The notes under the pieces: generated by a model
Database searches by the model: none
What the model was told of the DNA's origin: nothing
Seen by the model: only the letters and a program-made list of their open reading frames with translations
Assembly: GCA_964463485.1 (NCBI GenBank)
Contig: CAYXDO010000012.1
Coordinates: 47,189 to 111,188 of the forward strand
Source: CAYXDO01 sp964463485
GTDB lineage: Bacteria; Myxococcota; Kuafuiibacteriia; Kuafuiibacteriales; Kuafuiibacteriaceae
Length of the DNA: 64,000 nucleotides
Direction: 5' to 3'
Shown here: piece after piece, positions 58,985 to 64,000 of the stretch
How positions within the stretch are numbered: position 1 is the stretch's first letter
How the letters are laid out: the number at the start of each line of letters is the position of its first letter
Position numbers and translations under genes: made by a program

Positions 58985-60153
58985 TGACTTCGTCTCTGCG
59001 TTTCGTTCTCATTTCAGCAGCGACCCTCCTCTGCTGTTCGAGCGCGCGCGAGGAAAGAGGCAAGGGAGGTCCGTCCGCCTCCGGTCAGGGAGGGCCGCCG
59101 CGGACCCCAAAATTCCCCGTCGACGTGGAAGTCGTCGAGTCCCGAACGGTCGAGTACACGATTCGAGCGGTGGGATCGGTCGAGGCGTTCGAGAAAGTAC
59201 AAGTGACCTCGAGAGTGTCCGGCGTAGTGGACCGAGTGCGGTTTGCGGAGGGCGATCGCGTGCAACCCAACGAGGTCTTGGCCGAGATCGAGCCCGAGCG
59301 ATTCAGGCTGGCGGTGAGGTCGGCGAGCGCCACGCTTTCTCGGGCCGAGTCGATGAAATCCGACGCAGAGATGGCTCTCGAAAGGCGCGAGGAGGCCGTC
59401 CGCACTAGCCCCGGGCTGATTCCTTCGGAGGAGTTGCAGTCGTTTCGAACGCGGGTCCGAACGCTCGAGGCGGAGCGCGCGCAGGCGCGCGCGTCGTTGG
59501 AGGAGGCCGAGTTGAACCTTCGGGACGCGCTCGTTCGGGCTCCGGCGGCTGGAGTCATCGAAACGCGGACGGTGCAGACCGGTCAGTTCGTTCAGGTCGG
59601 AGCCCTGCTCGCGACGCTCGTGCGCCGCGACCCCCTGATCGTTCGGTTTTCGGTGCCGGAGCCCGACTCGTCCAGAGTTCTGCCGAATGCTGGCGTGCGC
59701 TTCAGGACGCGAGAAGACGCGACGGAGTATGGAGCCTCGGTGCGCCACGTGGGGCAGGCTGCGGACCCGGTTTCCCGGATGGTGCCCATCACCGCTTATG
59801 TCGACGAGAGTACGCGCGATCGGCTTCGCCCGGGCGCGTTCGCCGAAATCACCGTTCCAGTCGGTTCGACCCAGGGCGCGGCAGTGATCCCAGAGACCGC
59901 GGTCAGACCCAGCGAGCGTGGGTTTCTGGCGTTCGTCGTGGAAGGCACGGTGGCCAAGGAGCGCGTCGTGAGGCTCGGGCTGCGCACCGACGACGGAAAA
60001 ATCGAGGTTCGTGACGGTATCGCGGTCGGTGAGAAGGTCGTCGTCCGCGGAGGAGAGGCGCTGCGTGACGGGGCCGAGGTGATTCTGTCGGGTGAGAAGC
60101 AGGAGAGCTCGAAGAGTCCCGGAGCAGGGCAAAGGCCCGGAGGGGCCCCTTGA
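58981..60153 (+). CDS. RND efflux periplasmic adaptor (membrane fusion protein)
   Basis: 390 residues from the ATG at 58981 (ATGA overlap). The N-terminal LISAATLLCCSSA is a lipoprotein-type signal. Standard modules follow: first lipoyl half GSVEAFEKVQVTSRVSGVVD, helical hairpin (about 95-160, with RTRVRTLEAERAQARASLEE), second lipoyl half LVRAPAAGVIETRTVQTGQF, beta-barrel and membrane-proximal domain near the end. It links the RND pump to the TolC-like duct. The next gene starts at TTGA overlapping its stop. Confidence 0.94.
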   Translation: MMTSSLRFVLISAATLLCCSSAREERGKGGPSASGQGGPPRTPKFPVDVEVVESRTVEYTIRAVGSVEAFEKVQVTSRVSGVVDRVRFAEGDRVQPNEVLAEIEPERFRLAVRSASATLSRAESMKSDAEMALERREEAVRTSPGLIPSEELQSFRTRVRTLEAERAQARASLEEAELNLRDALVRAPAAGVIETRTVQTGQFVQVGALLATLVRRDPLIVRFSVPEPDSSRVLPNAGVRFRTREDATEYGASVRHVGQAADPVSRMVPITAYVDESTRDRLRPGAFAEITVPVGSTQGAAVIPETAVRPSERGFLAFVVEGTVAKERVVRLGLRTDDGKIEVRDGIAVGEKVVVRGGEALRDGAEVILSGEKQESSKSPGAGQRPGGAP

Positions 60154-63100
60154 ACATCACCGAGATCTGCATTCGTAAACCCATCCTCGCGTGGATGCTC
60201 ATGGCGGCCACGGTCGTCTTCGGCATCCTCACGCTCACTCGCATCGGGATCAGCCAGTTTCCGGACGTCGATTTTCCGACCATCAACGTTTCGGTGGGGT
60301 GGGAGGGTGCTTCGCCAGAGTCTCTCGAGCACGACGTCGTCGAGATCATCGAAGAGGCGCTCACTCAGGTCGAGGGCATTCGTTCGATCGCGTCGTCCTC
60401 TCGGCAGAGCACCGCGTCGATCACCATCGAGCTCGATCTGTCGCGCGACGTGGCGACGGCGCTCCAAGACGTGCAGACCAAGGTCGGCCAGGCCCAGAAT
60501 CGGTTGCCACGCGACATCGACCCTCCGGTCGTGACCAAGACGAACCCAGAGGACAATCCGATCATGTGGGTAGGTCTCTCCGGACCCTACTCTCGCCAGA
60601 TGCTGTCGGACTTCATGCGCTATCGTTTGAAGGAGAAGCTTCAGACGGTCCCTGGCGTAGGAGAAGTGACCCTGGGCGGCTTCCTCGAGCGAAACATCCG
60701 AGTGTGGATCGACGCGGCGAGGCTCGACGAGCGGGGCCTGACGGTCGAAGACGTACTCACCGCGCTGCGACGCGAGCACGTGGAGCTCCCGGCCGGACGC
60801 ATCGAAACCAGCGGGCGGGAAGTCAACGTCACGGTCCTCGGCGAGGCGCTCGACCTGAAGACCCTCGAAGGCATCCCGGTCAAGGTCATCAACGGGTCGC
60901 CCATTCGCTTGGCAGATGTCGCACTCATCGAGGACGGGTTCGAGGACGTCCGCCGCTTGGCTCGGGTCAACGGCGTGCCGGCTCAAGGGTTGGGGATCCG
61001 AAAGCAACGAGGCGCCAACGCGGTGGCCGTCGCGCACGGGATCAAAGCCGCGATCGCCGAGATCCGCAAAGATCTCCCGCCTGGCATGGAGCTCGGGCTC
61101 AACTTCGACTCCACGCAATTCATCGAAGACTCCGTTCAGGAGGTGGAGCTCGAGCTGATTCTTGCGGTCTTTCTCACCGCGCTGGTGTGCTGGCTGTTCC
61201 TCGGATCTTTGTCCAGCACTCTCAACGTGGTCTTTGCCATCCCGATGTCTCTGCTCGGCACCGTCGCGATCATCTATTTTCTGGGATTCACGCTGAATAC
61301 GTTCACTTTGCTCGCGCTTTCCCTCTCGGTCGGAATCGTCGTCGACGACGCGATCATGGTGCTCGAGAACATCTACCGCCATGCCGAGGGAGGCGCGGAT
61401 CGCGTGACCGCGGCGCGACTCGGGACCAAGGAGATCACGTTCGCCGCGCTCGCTGCGACGCTCGCCGTCGTGGCGATCTTCATTCCGGTGATCTTCATGG
61501 AGGGAATCGTCGGAAAATTCTTCTTGCAGTTCGGTATCACACTCAGCCTGGCGGTGTTGCTTTCGTACGTCGAGGCGGTGACGCTCGCACCGGCTCGAGC
61601 TTCTCAGATGCTCTCGGCTCACCGCGAGCGCTCCACGTTCATTGGGCGAGGGGTCGACGCAGCGTTCGAAGGGCTCGCTCGACTGTATGGGCGGTCGCTC
61701 GTGCGATCGCTGCGCGCCCCGGGCTGGGTTCTGACCGCCGCCCTCCTCCTCTCTGTGGGGGCCGGTTGGCTCTTTCAGCAAATGCCGACCGAAATGGTTC
61801 CCTCGCAAGACCAGAGTCGGCTGATGCTTCGGCTGCAGACCGCGGTGGGCGCCGATCTGGCGGAGACCGACAAAATCCTGACTCGGGCGGAGCAATTCAT
61901 CCATGCGCGGCCGGAGGTAGCTCGGGCCTTCGTGGTCGTGGGTGGCTTTGGAGGTGCGAGTGTCAACGGGGGGATGATGTTCTTGACCCTCGTGCCGCCT
62001 TCGGAGCGTTCGATGAGCGCGAACGACTTCGCGGGTGTCTTGCGCAAAGAGCTGAACGGTTATCCGGGCTTGAGAGCCATGGTGCAAGACCCGTCGCAGC
62101 AAGGCTTCAGCGCCCAGCGCGGTTTTCCCATCGAGTTCTCGGTCAGAGGCGCGAATTGGGACGAGCTCGTAGAAGGGGCCAACGAGATGATGCAGAAGCT
62201 TCGAGCCACCGGCGCGGTCGTAGATTTGGACAGTGACTATCGAATCGGTATGCCCGAGCTGCGAATCACGCCGGATCGAGCGCGAGCCGCGGACCTCGGC
62301 GTCTCGGTGGACGAGGTGGCTACGACCGTGAATGCGCTGATCGGTGGGGTCAGGGTGGGCAAGTACAGCACCGGCGGTCGTCGGGTCGACATGAGAGTGC
62401 GACTTTTAGCGGAGCAGCGCTCGCGGCCGGAGGACCTGGCGCGGCTGCGCGTGCGCAGCGCCTCGGGCGCCTTGATTCCGTTGTCGTCGCTCGTGACGCA
62501 ACGAGAGTTTCCTGCGCTACAGTCGATCACCCGTCGTGATCGAGAGCGAGCGATCACGATCTACGCGAACGTGGCTCCAGGAAGGTCACAGGACCAAGCG
62601 ATTCGTGAGATCGAGCGACTCTCGGCGGAGCTTCCGCCGACCGTGCGGGCGGTGCTCGGGGGGGCGAGTGTCGCGTTTCGTGAGTCGATGGGTAGTCTCT
62701 ATTTCGCGATCGCGATGGGTATCCTCGTCGCGTACATGATCTTGGCTTCTCAGTTCAACTCGTTGTTGCATCCGGTGACGGTGCTGACCATCTTGCCTCT
62801 GTCGGTGGCTGGCGCGGTGCTCGCGCTCTGGCTCACGGGAGCGACGCTCAACGTCTTCAGTATGATTGGGCTTTTGTTGCTGATGGGGATCGTGAAGAAG
62901 AACTCCATCATCCTGGTGGACTACGCAAATCAGGCGCGGGAGCGCGGGCTCGATCCGCGAGAGGCGATGGAGGTCGCGGGTCCAGTGAGGCTGCGGCCGA
63001 TCTTGATGACTTCGACGGCGACGATGATGGCGGCTGTCCCGTCGGCGATCGGGCTCGGGGCGGGCGCCGAGATCCGCGAACCGATGGCTTTGTCGGTGCT

Positions 63101-63203
63101 CGGAGGAGTCATCGTGTCGACGCTCCTGAGCTTATTCGTGGTTCCGGCCTTTTACGTGGTCACGGGACGGTTGAAAAAGAGTCGGTCGCGGGCGATGACA
63201 TGA
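60150..63203 (+). CDS. RND-family multidrug/solute efflux transporter
   Basis: 1017 residues, TTG start overlapping the adaptor stop. The N-terminus NITEICIRKPILAWMLMAAT, PN1-type motif ISQFPDVDFPTINV, the proton-relay Asp pair in GIVVDDAIMVLENIYRH, and the second half (KKNSIILVDYANQARERG, LRPILMTSTATMMAAVPSAI) are those of the HAE1/HME family. Twelve membrane helices and two large periplasmic loops are present at normal length. Substrates cannot be told from sequence. No local repressor gene is seen. Confidence 0.95.
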   Translation: MNITEICIRKPILAWMLMAATVVFGILTLTRIGISQFPDVDFPTINVSVGWEGASPESLEHDVVEIIEEALTQVEGIRSIASSSRQSTASITIELDLSRDVATALQDVQTKVGQAQNRLPRDIDPPVVTKTNPEDNPIMWVGLSGPYSRQMLSDFMRYRLKEKLQTVPGVGEVTLGGFLERNIRVWIDAARLDERGLTVEDVLTALRREHVELPAGRIETSGREVNVTVLGEALDLKTLEGIPVKVINGSPIRLADVALIEDGFEDVRRLARVNGVPAQGLGIRKQRGANAVAVAHGIKAAIAEIRKDLPPGMELGLNFDSTQFIEDSVQEVELELILAVFLTALVCWLFLGSLSSTLNVVFAIPMSLLGTVAIIYFLGFTLNTFTLLALSLSVGIVVDDAIMVLENIYRHAEGGADRVTAARLGTKEITFAALAATLAVVAIFIPVIFMEGIVGKFFLQFGITLSLAVLLSYVEAVTLAPARASQMLSAHRERSTFIGRGVDAAFEGLARLYGRSLVRSLRAPGWVLTAALLLSVGAGWLFQQMPTEMVPSQDQSRLMLRLQTAVGADLAETDKILTRAEQFIHARPEVARAFVVVGGFGGASVNGGMMFLTLVPPSERSMSANDFAGVLRKELNGYPGLRAMVQDPSQQGFSAQRGFPIEFSVRGANWDELVEGANEMMQKLRATGAVVDLDSDYRIGMPELRITPDRARAADLGVSVDEVATTVNALIGGVRVGKYSTGGRRVDMRVRLLAEQRSRPEDLARLRVRSASGALIPLSSLVTQREFPALQSITRRDRERAITIYANVAPGRSQDQAIREIERLSAELPPTVRAVLGGASVAFRESMGSLYFAIAMGILVAYMILASQFNSLLHPVTVLTILPLSVAGAVLALWLTGATLNVFSMIGLLLLMGIVKKNSIILVDYANQARERGLDPREAMEVAGPVRLRPILMTSTATMMAAVPSAIGLGAGAEIREPMALSVLGGVIVSTLLSLFVVPAFYVVTGRLKKSRSRAMT

Positions 63204-63249
63204 AGAAGCAAGAGCACGCCTCGAAAGTCTTACCGCCAAGGCCGATCGT

Positions 63250-63615
63250 CTGAGGATACGTCACTTCGGACAGATCGCGGATATCGATATTTCGTATGGC
63301 GACCTCACCGTGCTCGTTGGCGCTCAGGGCACGGGCAAGAGTCTGGCCCTGCAGTGGCTGAAGGCTGCCTTGGACGGGCGACAAATTGTCGATTCGCTCG
63401 AGGCCGCGGGGTCCGTCGCTGAGGCTGCGCTCACGAAGGACTATCGGGCGCACCTCCTGGCCTTCGAAAGTGACGGCAAGGTTCGTTCGACGGATATCTC
63501 GGTGTTGGATCCGAGTTCCGAGGACGACCGAGTCGCGGGGTGGGGTGGACTCACCGAATTCAGCTCGCGGTTTGGAGACGCGGTCCGCGCTGCAGTCAAC
63601 GAGAGTGAACCGTGA
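63250..63615 (+). pseudogene. Truncated AAA-type ATPase fragment
   Basis: The frame reads LRIRHFGQIADIDISYGDLT then VLVGAQGTGKSLALQWLKAA, the start of an AAA family ATPase with a Walker A (GAQGTGKS). It stops after about 120 residues at a TGA, before any Walker B. The expected start lies at the CTG at 63250; no ATG, GTG or TTG occurs in this frame between the stop at 63196 and the GTG at 63310, which would cut into the P-loop strand. Both the missing start and the early stop suggest decay or a frameshift. Confidence 0.55.
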
Positions 63616-63764
63616 CCAAGCGACCAGCGGCGCGTGCACCGGCGCGTGCACCAGTGAGCTCGGCACTTCTCGAGACCTCGTCGCTGCAGAGCGCGGTTCG
63701 GGCTGGACTTGGAGCGTCTCGACCAGGCGGGAATCCTGTTTGTGGGCGCGAAGGTCCTAGCTAG
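63612..63764 (+). CDS. Short open frame overlapping the AAA fragment
   Basis: A 50-codon frame starts at a GTG that overlaps the stop of the AAA fragment as GTGA and ends TAG at 63762-63764. The product (MTKRPAARAPARAPVSSALL...) is basic with no recognised motif. The overlap is suggestive, but codon content alone does not show that it is a gene; it may be the remains of a partner gene. Confidence 0.25.
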   Translation: MTKRPAARAPARAPVSSALLETSSLQSAVRAGLGASRPGGNPVCGREGPS

Positions 63765-64000
63765 CAAAGCACCCGCCACCGGGCGCGGAGGTTTGGGTCG
63801 GTGATCACAAGCTCGGACTCACACCGCCCCCGGAGGCAGCGGAGACAGGAAGGCCGCGTCGCGCAGGTCGATGCGATGACGGGCGCCGCACGAAACCGAT
63901 GCCCGCGAGACGGACCCGCCGCGCTTGGAGTGGTCGTAATCAACTCACATAACCCGGCCTAGCCGGTACCATAGAAGATCGACAAGGCGGGGCTGGCGTT
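63765..64000. other. Unassigned end of window
   Basis: No gene, RNA or repeat could be supported in these 236 bases. A minus-strand frame without start codon reads HRIDLRDAAFLSPLPPGAV before a stop near 63820, but nothing marks it as real. Confidence 0.4.

Noticed and set aside
59796..62102. Minus-strand open frame of about 770 codons opposite the RND pump
   Set aside because: Antisense shadow of the adaptor and pump genes, whose motifs are complete on the plus strand.

Overview
The window is high-GC, densely packed bacterial DNA, very probably from a myxobacterium (Myxococcota, Polyangia/Sandaracinus-like, possibly uncultured). The evidence is two secreted proteins with MYXO-CTERM-like tails (Cys motif, hydrophobic helix, Arg cluster), many lipoproteins with Asp/Pro-rich linkers, an NtrC-type regulator, large PAS histidine kinases, and several very large multiheme cytochromes. 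No rRNA, tRNA, CRISPR array, insertion sequence or phage gene was seen. Gene starts were re-chosen by hand from coding continuity, signal peptides and ribosome binding sites, because the longest open frames often run far upstream of the real start.

Layout. (1) 1-8735, all minus strand: a respiratory operon. In order of transcription it encodes a heme-copper-oxidase-like protein with a degenerate CuB site, a 48-residue membrane peptide, a CuA subunit II, a heme-copper subunit I whose active-site Tyr is replaced by Gln, an SCO copper chaperone, a cytochrome b / ferredoxin / MvhD-like fusion, and a sensor kinase cut by the window edge. A heme O synthase (8945-9832) is divergent to it. The oxidase-like core could be an NO reductase rather than an O2 reductase. 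(2) 9974-13203: a frameshifted small gene, a small membrane protein, a subtilase, then a repeat-rich spacer with a perfect palindromic terminator. (3) 13203-17655, minus: glyoxalase II, truncated hemoglobin, two exported proteins and a sigma54 response regulator. (4) 17783-24322: a lamin-tail lipoprotein, then a minus-strand run of an adhesin-like lipoprotein, MurA (Asp in place of the fosfomycin-target Cys) and a hybrid histidine kinase. (5) 24321-27380, plus: deoxynucleoside kinase, panB, panC, smpB. (6) 27440-31136, minus: multiheme cytochrome, glutathione reductase and GNAT; divergent from these is a lipoprotein cytochrome with ten canonical heme motifs (31655-34984) followed by a solute-binding-like lipoprotein.

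(7) 35849-36649: a DUF1778/GNAT (TacAT-type) toxin-antitoxin pair with an inverted-repeat operator. (8) 36658-42525: a Gld-type ABC transporter (GldA, F, G), divergent from a parvulin lipoprotein and a DUF4340 protein. (9) 42657-50424, minus: glutamyl-Q tRNA(Asp) synthetase, a cytochrome with 30 CxxCH motifs translationally coupled to an outer-membrane beta-barrel (a probable porin-cytochrome conduit), a 13-bp minisatellite spanning the porin stop codon, a lipoprotein with a CX4CH motif and an SH3/beta-barrel protein. (10) 50529-57283: an esterase-like lipoprotein whose alpha/beta-hydrolase halves appear in circularly permuted order, a DUF4342-TPR / PqqD-like pair, two exported repeat-rich proteins and an RpiB-family isomerase. 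(11) 57396-63764: an imperfect inverted-repeat element, a TolC/MFP/RND efflux operon with overlapping start-stop codons, and a truncated AAA ATPase.

Together the genes point to a versatile electron-transfer lifestyle: an unusual terminal reductase with CuA, a cytosolic FeS-to-membrane fusion, at least 44 canonical c-type heme sites in three large cytochromes, and a transmembrane conduit that could move electrons across the outer membrane. The most unusual items are the reductase operon (1-8735), the 30-heme/porin pair (45037-49358) and the permuted esterase (50529-52541).
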